Assembly: GCA_020697025.1 (NCBI GenBank)
Contig: JAJFBO010000127.1
Span: 1 to 5,026, forward strand
Source: Burkholderiales bacterium
GTDB lineage: Bacteria; Pseudomonadota; Gammaproteobacteria; Burkholderiales; UBA11063
Length of the DNA stretch: 5,026 nucleotides
Direction: 5' to 3'
A model generated the notes under the pieces. That model was not told the origin of the DNA, did no database searches, and saw nothing but the letters and a program-made list of their open reading frames with translations. This document shows positions 1-5,026 of this stretch, piece after piece. The first letter of the stretch is position 1; every line of letters begins with the position of its first letter. Made by a program: the position numbers and the translations under genes.

Positions 1-2
1 CA

Positions 3-578
3 AAATTCGCCACACATGTATTAAATATTAAGATTGATAAAGAAGCCTGTCCATTAAATCTGGCCCCTACAACCAGCACAACTGTTAGTCTGGTATTAGG
101 TGATGCCATAGCAGTTAGTTTACTTGAGCTGCGTGGTTTTAAACCAGAAGATTTTGCACTTTCCCACCCCGGTGGCAGTCTTGGTAGGCGATTATTAACT
201 AAAGTTAGTGATATTATGCATTGTGGTGATAGGCTGCCAATAGTGTTTACGAATTCCAGTTTAAAAGATGCTGTAGTTGAAATTAGTAAAAAAGGTTTGG
301 GTCTTGTGGCTGTGCTTGACATTGAACGTAAGCTTTGCGGAGTAATTACTGATGGTGATTTGCGTAGGCTTTTAGATCATGACGCAGACATTAGGCTGGT
401 TAAAGCAGCAGATATAATGAATAAGACTCCAAAATTATTAAAGAGTACCAATCTGGCAACAGCAGCAGTCTATCTAATGGAAAAACATAAAATAACTGGC
501 TTTTTGGTCGTAGATAAAGAGCAAAAGCTAATTGGCGCATTTAATTTACACGATTTATTCAAAGCAAAATTAATTTAA
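3..578 (+). CDS. kdsD: Arabinose-5-phosphate isomerase, C-terminal part (5' end outside window)
   Basis: KdsD interconverts ribulose 5-phosphate and arabinose 5-phosphate, the first step toward Kdo for lipid A-core, in the cytoplasm. The frame is open from base 3 and encodes 191 visible residues. It starts in the end of the SIS sugar-isomerase domain: KEACPLNLAPTTSTT, then FALSHPGGSLGRRLL, typical of the family. Aligned from memory to the 328-residue E. coli enzyme, visible Glu14 and His55 correspond to catalytic Glu152 and His193, which implies about 138 residues lie upstream of the window. Two CBS domains follow, at about visible residues 68-125 and 137-190, each opening with a DIM motif. 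The ATG at 216 is the internal Met of the first DIM motif, not a start. The gene ends 13 bp before kdsC. Nothing looks damaged. A GutQ-type paralogue is possible, but the adjacent kdsC favours kdsD. Confidence 0.95.
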   Translation, partial: KFATHVLNIKIDKEACPLNLAPTTSTTVSLVLGDAIAVSLLELRGFKPEDFALSHPGGSLGRRLLTKVSDIMHCGDRLPIVFTNSSLKDAVVEISKKGLGLVAVLDIERKLCGVITDGDLRRLLDHDADIRLVKAADIMNKTPKLLKSTNLATAAVYLMEKHKITGFLVVDKEQKLIGAFNLHDLFKAKLI

Positions 579-591
579 TAAAGTACTAAAT

Positions 592-1116
592 ATGTTTGAA
601 ATACTGGCGAGTAAGGTTAAGGTTATTGTCACAGATGTTGATGGTGTATTGACCGATGGCTATATTTTAATTGATGAAAACGGTAACGAACCATTTGGCA
701 AATTTAGTATATATGATGGTTTTGGTATTGTAATGGCGCATGCATGCGGTATAAAAATAATCGTTATTTCGGGGCGGCAATCTAAATGTACTGAAGTCAG
801 ATGCAGAAAATTAGGAATTGATGAGGTATATACTGGTGTTCATAATAAATCAGAAAGACTAAAAGAAATTGCCAATCGACTAAATTTAAATTTTAATGAA
901 ATGGCATACATCGGTGATGACTTAATTGATTTAGGTGCAATGAGTTTAGTTGGTTTTAAAGTTGCCCCACAAAATGCAGTGCAAACTATAAAAGATTATG
1001 TTGATTACGTAACCAAAGCTTATAGTGGTGATGGCGCTTTAAGAGAGCTGGTGGATTTAATATTAAAATCACAGAACCTTTATGATGAATATGTTAAACA
1101 GTTTTTTAACTTATAA
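592..1116 (+). CDS. kdsC: 3-deoxy-D-manno-octulosonate 8-phosphate phosphatase
   Basis: KdsC hydrolyses Kdo 8-phosphate to Kdo and phosphate, before activation to CMP-Kdo by KdsB. It is a small cytoplasmic HAD-superfamily phosphatase without a cap domain that usually works as a tetramer. The 174-residue length is close to the usual 170-190. HAD motif I is DVDGVLTDG at residues 15-23 (nucleophile Asp15, acid/base Asp17). Motif II is ISGR at 59-62, the motif III Lys is about residue 86, and motif IV is IGDDLID at 107-113. The C-terminal tail YSGDGALRE (144-152) matches the family GGxGAxRE active-site tail, with Ser in place of the first Gly. The ATG at 592 follows the kdsD stop by 13 bp with only a weak ribosome site (taaag), so translation probably depends partly on coupling to kdsD. 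The lptC start lies 2 bp after its stop. Confidence 0.96.
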   Translation: MFEILASKVKVIVTDVDGVLTDGYILIDENGNEPFGKFSIYDGFGIVMAHACGIKIIVISGRQSKCTEVRCRKLGIDEVYTGVHNKSERLKEIANRLNLNFNEMAYIGDDLIDLGAMSLVGFKVAPQNAVQTIKDYVDYVTKAYSGDGALRELVDLILKSQNLYDEYVKQFFNL

Positions 1117-1118
1117 AA

Positions 1119-1691
1119 ATGCATAAATTTTATTCTTCCCGCGCTTTTACAGCATTTGCAATGATTATTATGGGAGTGCTGTGTCTGCTTTTAGATACGT
1201 TAACCCGGATAAATTTTAACAAGATTGAATTACCTAAAAATAGACCTGAATATAATGCCAAAGGTGTAGATGGAAAGGTATATGCTAAAAATGGTAAATT
1301 ATTATATAGTTTAAAAAGTAACACTGCATGGCAATTTCCGGAAAATAACCGTATTTATCTAAAAGATCTAAATATTAAATTATATAAAGAAAGTAGTGAT
1401 GAGATAGCGTATGATTTATCCAGTAACGACGGTTGGGTGGATCATACAAATAAACTGGGGTATTTAGGTGAAAGTACTATATTAATAGTTATGGACAAAG
1501 ATCCAACAAAAATATCGCGTATATTTACAAGTAAGGTTGATTTAGATTTAAATAAAAACAAGTTTAAAAGCAATGAAAATGTGCGTGTAACGCAAGGCAA
1601 GAATGTGCTAACCGGACGTGGATTTACTTATAATCGTGATCAGCAATTTTTAGAAATTAATTCCAAAGTAAGTATAACTTATTATAAATAG
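1119..1691 (+). CDS. lptC: LPS export system protein LptC
   Basis: LptC is a bitopic inner-membrane protein. Its periplasmic beta-jellyroll takes LPS from the LptB2FG transporter and passes it to LptA. The 190-residue product matches the usual length of about 190. An N-terminal membrane helix lies at about residues 9-26 after a short basic stretch (His2, Lys3, Arg8), with no cleavage site expected. The periplasmic part opens with PEYNAKGVDGKVY (43-55), the PxYxxxG entry motif of the family, and has alternating beta-strand character to the end. The last strands (about 155-188) carry the repeated pattern of the OstA/LptC fold, for example VLTGRGFTYNRDQQFLEI. The sequence is otherwise divergent, as is normal for LptC, so the call rests on fold pattern plus position between kdsC and lptA. 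The ATG lies 2 bp after the kdsC stop with no clear Shine-Dalgarno sequence, which suggests translational coupling. Confidence 0.92.
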   Translation: MHKFYSSRAFTAFAMIIMGVLCLLLDTLTRINFNKIELPKNRPEYNAKGVDGKVYAKNGKLLYSLKSNTAWQFPENNRIYLKDLNIKLYKESSDEIAYDLSSNDGWVDHTNKLGYLGESTILIVMDKDPTKISRIFTSKVDLDLNKNKFKSNENVRVTQGKNVLTGRGFTYNRDQQFLEINSKVSITYYK

Positions 1692-1708
1692 GGAGCTGTG
1701 TCACTCCC
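1691..1708 (+). other. Small GC-rich hairpin between lptC and lptA
   Basis: GGGAG at 1691-1695 is the reverse complement of CTCCC at 1704-1708. With C1696 bulged, TG/CA (1697-1698 with 1702-1703) extends the stem to 7 pairs around a TGT loop. It begins at the last base of the lptC stop codon and stands out in AT-rich surroundings. No T-run follows, so it is not a standard intrinsic terminator. It could stabilise the upstream mRNA 3' end, act as a weak attenuator or mark a processing site. The structure is read from the sequence; any function is inference. Confidence 0.45.
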
Positions 1709-1734
1709 GTATATGTCACAATAAAGGATTTGAT

Positions 1735-1741
1735 AAAGGGA
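1735..1741 (+). promoter_or_regulatory. Ribosome binding site that decides the lptA start
   Basis: The AAAGGGA stretch has its GGG core ending 7 bases before the ATG at 1748 and 10 before the ATG at 1751. A TTG at 1730 in the same frame has only the AAAGGA at 1723-1728 in front of it, far too close to serve it. This places the lptA start at 1748 or 1751. Confidence 0.6.
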
Positions 1742-1747
1742 ATATGC

Positions 1748-2287
1748 ATGATGAAAAAAAAACAGGTATTATTTAGTATATTATTACCAATAATTTATAT
1801 TTTTCCAGTATTATCTTTTGCAGATATCAATTCAGATCAAAGTCAACCGTTACATATAAATGCTGGTGATGCCACGTTAGATCAAAAAAAAATGGTTACC
1901 GTATTTTCTGGTAAAGTAATCATTACGCAAGGGTCATTAGTAGTTCATGCGATCCAGGGCACTGCTACCCAGGATAAAAATGGAGATAAAACTTTACTGC
2001 TAACTGGGAATCCAGTTACGTTTGTGCAAAAAGCGGATGATGGACAACTAATTGAAGGACAGGGTAACAGATTTGATTACAGTACAAAAACCAGTCTGGC
2101 AGTATTAACCGGCAAAGCCAGGGTCAAAAAAGGCAAAAATTTAATTGTAGGCGACACCTTAACATATAATACCAAAACTCTAATGTATAGTGCTGCCGGA
2201 ACCCCGGCAAATGGAATAAATCCAGCAAAGACTAGTGGTCGGATAACTGTTATTTTGGATGGAAAAAATGGCTCAATTACAAAATAG
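1748..2287 (+). CDS. lptA: LPS transport periplasmic protein LptA
   Basis: LptA is the soluble periplasmic protein that polymerises head to tail into the LPS bridge between LptC and LptD. The predicted precursor is 179 residues, close to the E. coli length of about 185. A Sec signal peptide is clear: MMKKK, a hydrophobic core at residues 7-22, and an SFA cleavage site after Ala25. The OstA-like beta-jellyroll follows: LHINAGDATLDQKK (35-48), FSGKVIITQGSLVVHA (53-68), LLTGNPVTFVQ (84-94) and the hallmark QGNRFDYSTKTSLAVLTGKA (105-124), then GDTLTYNTKT (135-144). I chose the ATG at 1748 over an in-frame TTG at 1730 because of ribosome-site spacing and because it gives a compact signal peptide; 1751 is equally possible. 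The last 20 bases overlap lptB. The 56-bp gap before it is the longest between complete genes in the operon. Confidence 0.95.
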   Translation: MMKKKQVLFSILLPIIYIFPVLSFADINSDQSQPLHINAGDATLDQKKMVTVFSGKVIITQGSLVVHAIQGTATQDKNGDKTLLLTGNPVTFVQKADDGQLIEGQGNRFDYSTKTSLAVLTGKARVKKGKNLIVGDTLTYNTKTLMYSAAGTPANGINPAKTSGRITVILDGKNGSITK

Positions 2288-3005
2288 TATCTTAGATGTT
2301 CAGCATTTAAAAAAGCGGTTTAAAAACAGGGTAGTTGTAAAAGATGTATCTTTTCATGTTGAAAGTAGCGAAGTTATTGGATTGCTAGGCCCAAACGGGG
2401 CTGGAAAAACCACTAGTTTCTATATGGTTGCCGGACTTTTGGCTAGTGATGGTGGAGATATTTACTTAGATGGGGTAAATATAAAAAGTATGCCAATACA
2501 TAAACGTGCTGAATTAGGCTTAGGCTATTTGCCTCAGGAAGCTTCAATTTTCAGACAAATGACCGTAGCTGAAAACGTACAGGCAATTTTGGAATTAAAA
2601 AAGCTTAATCGTAAAGAAATAAAAAAAGAAGTTGATCGATTACTTACCTCATTAAATATAGAGCATTTACGTGATGTAAACGCTATGGCTCTATCAGGAG
2701 GTGAAAGAAGACGCTGTGAAATTGCCAGGGCGCTGGCAAATTCTCCACGATTTATTTTATTAGACGAACCATTTGCCGGGGTAGACCCAATTGCAGTAAA
2801 TGATATCCAAAAAGTAATTACTTTCTTAAAAAATATGGGAATTGGCGTAATTATTACCGATCATAATGTGCGTGAAACATTGCGAATTTGTGATCGTGGA
2901 TATATTATTAGCGAAGGTAATGTCTTAGCTTGCGGAGTTCCAGATGATTTAGTTAATAATCCAAGAGTTAAGGAAGTATATCTGGGTGAAAATTTTACAT
3001 TATAA
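2268..3005 (+). CDS. lptB: LPS export ABC transporter ATP-binding protein LptB
   Basis: LptB is the cytoplasmic ATPase. A dimer drives LptF and LptG, which are not in this window, to lift LPS from the inner membrane into LptC. From the ATG at 2268 it has 245 residues (E. coli 241). Every ABC motif is intact: Walker A GPNGAGKTT at 41-49, Q-loop Gln90 in GYLPQEASIF, signature LSGGERRR at 142-149, Walker B FILLDEP at 162-168 with catalytic Glu167, and switch His199 in TDHNVRE. The LPQEASIFR and ALSGGERRRCEIARAL stretches are those expected of LptB rather than of other ABC ATPases. An upstream in-frame ATG at 2259 would add three residues, but GGATGGA at 2257-2263 is a good ribosome site for 2268 and nothing useful precedes 2259. 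It overlaps the end of lptA by 20 bp, which suggests translational coupling. Confidence 0.97.
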   Translation: MAQLQNSILDVQHLKKRFKNRVVVKDVSFHVESSEVIGLLGPNGAGKTTSFYMVAGLLASDGGDIYLDGVNIKSMPIHKRAELGLGYLPQEASIFRQMTVAENVQAILELKKLNRKEIKKEVDRLLTSLNIEHLRDVNAMALSGGERRRCEIARALANSPRFILLDEPFAGVDPIAVNDIQKVITFLKNMGIGVIITDHNVRETLRICDRGYIISEGNVLACGVPDDLVNNPRVKEVYLGENFTL

Positions 3006-3014
3006 AGGATATAT

Positions 3015-3812
3015 ATGTATAAGCTGGCAGTTGTAGGGAATCCGATTGAACATAGTTTATCCCCGTTAGTTTTTAATTTGTTTGCCAAACAATTTAACTT
3101 AGAGCTTAGTTACAGTAAAATTTTAGCCCAGGATCCGGCCGATTTCACAGTTAAGGTTAATAGTTTTTTTAATGATGGAGGTCTGGCGCTTAATATTACC
3201 AGCCCGTATAAAAATCTTGCATTTCAAGTTGCAGCGGATAAAACATCACGCGCTAATTTTTGTGAAGCAGCCAATTTTATACGTATGCAATATGGAAATA
3301 TACTTGCAGATACTACTGATGGAATAGGGTTGGTTACTGATATCATTTTTAATAAAAAATTTAAACTATCTGAAAAAAACATTCTAATACTAGGTAGCGG
3401 CTTTGTTCTTGACTCAATTTTGTTAGACTTAATTGCGCATAATCCATTACAAATAAGTGTACTTGCAAGAAATGAAGAGCGAATAAAATATTTAACGAAA
3501 CGTTTTGGTACAACCCCTATAAACTCTTTGGTTAAGTATGATATTATATTTAATTCTACTCCAAATTCGGTGGATAATTTATTGTTTTCGCAAGTTACGA
3601 ATTTAGCTGATGGTGCGTTATGTTATGACCTTACTTATAATAAAGAGAGTTTATTTTTAGCACAAATGAAAAAGCAAAATGCCAGCATTAATGGTTACAC
3701 CGGCTTGGGCATGTTAGTCATGCAAGCCCAGGTTGCTTTTACAGCGCTATTTAAATATATACCAGATACAGCCCTGGTAATACGGCAATTAACAGCACTT
3801 GGATATAATTAA
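3015..3812 (+). CDS. aroE: Shikimate dehydrogenase (NADP+), somewhat divergent
   Basis: AroE reduces 3-dehydroshikimate to shikimate with NADPH in aromatic amino acid synthesis, in the cytoplasm. The length of 265 residues is normal (E. coli 272). The substrate domain has VGNPIEHSLSP (7-17), with the two shikimate-binding serines, then NITSPYK (60-66) with catalytic Lys66, and DTTDGIG (99-105) with catalytic Asp102. The Rossmann domain follows, and the C-terminal GLGMLVMQAQVAF (230-242) matches the family QAxxxF element. Three places differ from the consensus: GSGFVL (127-132) for GAGGAx, AANF for AVNT near residue 87, and DTTDG for DNTDG. Arg152 and Arg156 keep the NADP-phosphate-binding pattern. 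The catalytic pair is intact, so it is probably active. AAAGGA at 3004-3009 overlaps the lptB stop and sits 5 bp before the ATG. The gene starts 9 bp after lptB and ends 18 bp before the exchanger gene. Confidence 0.92.
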   Translation: MYKLAVVGNPIEHSLSPLVFNLFAKQFNLELSYSKILAQDPADFTVKVNSFFNDGGLALNITSPYKNLAFQVAADKTSRANFCEAANFIRMQYGNILADTTDGIGLVTDIIFNKKFKLSEKNILILGSGFVLDSILLDLIAHNPLQISVLARNEERIKYLTKRFGTTPINSLVKYDIIFNSTPNSVDNLLFSQVTNLADGALCYDLTYNKESLFLAQMKKQNASINGYTGLGMLVMQAQVAFTALFKYIPDTALVIRQLTALGYN

Positions 3813-3830
3813 TTGTATTAGGGACATAAA

Positions 3831-4849
3831 ATGTATGATTATCTTTATTTACTAATTAGCCTAATCTTAATTATAGCAGCCTCATCTGCTTTTTGCAACG
3901 CATTGGAACATCTTGGAGAAAAGCTTCAAGTTTCAGCCGGTGTTACAGGCTCTATATTTGCTGCAGTAGGTACAGCATTACCTGAAACAATGATACCGAT
4001 TTTAGCAATAAGTACTGCAAATGGTAACACAGTTAGTCATGAAATTGGAGTTGGCGCGATCTTAGGTGCCCCGCTCATGTTATCAACTTTATCAGTTTTT
4101 ATTATGGCGGTGTCTGTGTGTGCTAAACGAGGAATTACAGGGCGTATCAATCCCGAACCAACTGGCCTTGAAAGGGATTTGTTATTTTTTCTAGCTAGTT
4201 ATTTTCTAGCTTTTATTTGTGCAATTATCCCTGTAAATTCATTTTCAAAGTTTATTAATCCTTTAATTGCTATATTGCTGCTTTGCAGTTATTTTCTATA
4301 TATTTTACTTACAGTTAAAAGTTCATCCCGTCTAACACGTGGTGGGCATAAAACGGTCGCGGATAAAAGGTTATTTTTAACTTTTCTTGGCTTTAAATTA
4401 AATATTTTTACTATTGTATTCCAATTGCTTCTTGCTTTGGGTTTATTACTTTATTCTGCAGAGATATTTATTGCTGCGGTAAAGGGCGTTGCATTTGCAT
4501 ACAAGTTTTCACCCTTCTTATTATCCTTAATTATTATTCCAATAGCAACTGAGCTGCCTGAGAAAAAATTAATAGCGTCCTTTGGTTACTTAAAGGAAAA
4601 GATACACAAGCAGTAGGCAATATAACTGGTGCAATGGTTTTTCAGGGAACGCTGCTTCCTGTTATTGGTATATTGTTTGCCAATTGGAATCTAAGCAGCA
4701 AATTACCAATGATAAATATTGCAATTACTTTATTAGCAACATTATGGATGTATATAAATTTAAAGCGTGGCGGGTTAAAGGTATGGCATTTTTTTATAAA
4801 TGGTGCATTGTATATGGTAAATATAGTAGCTTTAATCTTTTATAGTTAG
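3831..4849 (+). pseudogene. Sodium/calcium exchanger (CaCA) family membrane protein, frameshifted
   Basis: This resembles inner-membrane cation antiporters of the CaCA family, which have two inverted alpha-repeats. The first frame (3831-4616) has 261 residues. Alpha-1 is GVTGSIFAAVGTALPETMIP (37-56) plus GAILGAPLML (75-84). Four further hydrophobic segments follow, then the start of alpha-2, FSPFLLSLIIIPIATELPEK (226-245). The frame then runs into unrelated residues and a TAG at 4614. The rest of alpha-2 continues at once in another frame from 4571: NSVLWLLKGKDTQAVGN, ITGAMVFQGTLLP, then two more membrane segments to the stop at 4847-4849. An ATG at 4634 lies inside this tail and is not a likely true start. 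Restored, the protein would have about 339 residues and about 10 membrane segments. AGGGA at 3820-3824 sits 6 bp before the ATG. It is not closely YrbG-like. The ion transported is unknown. The lesion may be a real mutation, a sequencing error, or bypassed by slippage. Confidence 0.85.
4563..4570 (+). other. Frameshift site: run of six A followed by TT
   Basis: The codon for Glu242 of LPEK (GAG, 4560-4562) is followed by A6TT, then AAT AGC GTC (Asn-Ser-Val) in the shifted frame. One extra A would give Glu-Lys-Lys-Ile-Asn-Ser; two fewer would give Glu-Lys-Ile-Asn-Ser, which fits my memory of the family spacing better. Both repairs fall in the A-run. A -1 ribosomal slip or addition of one A by RNA polymerase would also join the frames, but six A is short for efficient transcriptional slippage and the heptamer G-AAA-AAA is not the strongest known slippery site. 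Confidence 0.8.
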
Positions 4850-4854
4850 AGCTA
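4827..4854. other. Inverted repeat over the exchanger stop codon, possible weak terminator
   Basis: TAGCTTTAA at 4827-4835 pairs with TTAGAGCTA at 4846-4854 (nine pairs on the + strand, one a G-U), with a 10-base loop. It sits between two convergent genes, where a shared terminator would be expected. It is AT-rich, has no T-run after it on either strand, and on the minus strand the G-U becomes an A-C mismatch, so support is weak. I see no better terminator for either gene. Confidence 0.25.
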
Positions 4855-4858
4855 GGTA

Positions 4859-4954
4859 GGTGAGCCTGACCCTTGGCACTTACCAATAATGCATATGGCT
4901 GCTTCGTTCCCGACCTGACCAGATTTTGCACGTAGTAATGCAAGGAGACCCACC
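4859..4954 (-). ncRNA. ffs: Signal recognition particle RNA, small bacterial (4.5S) type
   Basis: This is the RNA scaffold of the signal recognition particle. It binds the M domain of Ffh and delivers nascent membrane proteins to FtsY. Read on the minus strand, the domain IV core is GGUCAGGUC, tetraloop GGAA (4910-4907), GAAGCAGCC, the universal SRP signature. The two ends pair: GGUGGGUCU at the 5' end with GGCUCACC at the 3' end, with G-U pairs. Next, CCUUG pairs with CAAGG, the inner CAUUAC with GUAAGUG (bulges), GUGCA with UGCAU, and UGG with CCA next to the core, giving one long hairpin of about 96 nt. That size is the Alu-less form usual in proteobacteria. The tetraloop is closed by G-C where the common form has C-G. 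The exact ends are inferred from the terminal helix. It faces the exchanger gene, 9 bp from that gene's stop. Confidence 0.95.
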
Positions 4955-5026
4955 ATTGAGTCATTACATGGCTTATGTTAGCACAAGTATTGACGATTTA
5001 ACAAATGCTTTGCTTTTACATGGAGT
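4955..5026 (-). promoter_or_regulatory. Upstream flank of ffs with a candidate promoter
   Basis: On the minus strand TTGTTA (5004-4999) and TAACAT (4980-4975), 18 bases apart, each match four of six consensus bases of a sigma-70 promoter. They would start RNA about 13 nt before the mature 5' end, in line with the RNase P-trimmed leader of E. coli 4.5S RNA. TGTAAT (4968-4963) is an alternative -10 without a good -35. On the + strand the same bases hold an open frame from ATG 4968 (or TTG 4956) to the window end, reading MAYVSTSIDDLTNALLLHG, which could be the start of another gene; it is too short to judge. Confidence 0.3.

Noticed and set aside
216..578. A separate 120-residue CBS-domain protein starting at ATG 216
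   Set aside because: The frame is open upstream to the window edge and encodes the end of the KdsD SIS domain with its catalytic residues; this ATG is an internal Met.
1130..1324. 64-codon open frame on the minus strand
   Set aside because: It lies wholly inside lptC, whose fold pattern, membrane helix and position are convincing; no homology or ribosome site supports the reverse frame.
1683..1720. Promoter-like TATAAA/TATATG stretches before lptA
   Set aside because: Such hexamers are expected by chance in sequence this AT-rich and no -35 box stands at the right distance.
1730..1747. TTG start for lptA, six codons upstream
   Set aside because: Its only purine-rich site ends 1 base before it; the ATG at 1748 has a well-spaced AAAGGGA and gives a cleaner signal peptide.
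2259..2267. ATG 2259 as lptB start
   Set aside because: No ribosome site precedes it, whereas GGATGGA precedes ATG 2268; the difference is only three residues, so this stays a preference.
2861..3088. 75-codon open frame on the minus strand
   Set aside because: It crosses the lptB/aroE junction antisense to two genes with intact family motifs.
4634..4849. An independent 71-residue membrane protein
   Set aside because: The same frame upstream of its ATG (from 4571) already encodes the conserved continuation of the exchanger's second alpha-repeat, so it is the detached tail of that gene.
1..5026. CRISPR arrays, insertion sequences, tRNA or rRNA genes, and signs of horizontal transfer
   Set aside because: I saw no direct repeat arrays, transposase motifs, terminal inverted repeats or tRNA-like folds, and base composition looks even across the genes.

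Overview
The window is an AT-rich, tightly packed stretch of chromosome from a Gram-negative bacterium. It carries two Kdo-synthesis genes and three genes of the Lpt lipopolysaccharide transporter, so the cell makes LPS. The conserved order kdsD-kdsC-lptC-lptA-lptB, a short 4.5S-type SRP RNA without an Alu domain, and low GC suggest a low-GC gammaproteobacterium (Francisella-like or Legionella-like lineages are possible). The genus cannot be fixed from this sequence alone.

Layout, all on the + strand up to 4849: the 3' part of kdsD (3-578, 5' end outside the window), kdsC (592-1116), lptC (1119-1691), a 56-bp gap with a small GC-rich hairpin, lptA (about 1748-2287), lptB (2268-3005, overlapping lptA), aroE (3015-3812) and a sodium/calcium-exchanger-family membrane protein (3831-4849) that is broken by a frameshift near 4563-4570. 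On the opposite strand, convergent with the exchanger, lies the SRP RNA gene ffs (4859-4954). The last 72 bases hold its probable promoter and perhaps the start of another gene.

The genes from kdsD to the exchanger are separated by 2 to 56 bases or overlap, so they look like one transcription unit. KdsD makes arabinose 5-phosphate, the precursor of Kdo 8-phosphate, and KdsC removes the phosphate from Kdo 8-phosphate. LptB powers extraction of finished LPS from the inner membrane, and LptC and LptA form part of the periplasmic bridge to the outer membrane. AroE (shikimate pathway) and the exchanger seem to be riders on the operon. In E. coli the genes after lptB are rpoN and hpf, and a different CaCA exchanger (yrbG) lies before kdsD.

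Most of the window is ordinary housekeeping sequence, and I see no evidence of a new defence system, mobile element or CRISPR array. The points worth a second look are the exchanger frameshift at an A-run with a well-preserved downstream half, the inverted base pair closing the SRP RNA tetraloop, the divergent nucleotide-binding loop of AroE, the lptC-lptA hairpin, and the convergent arrangement of the exchanger and ffs.
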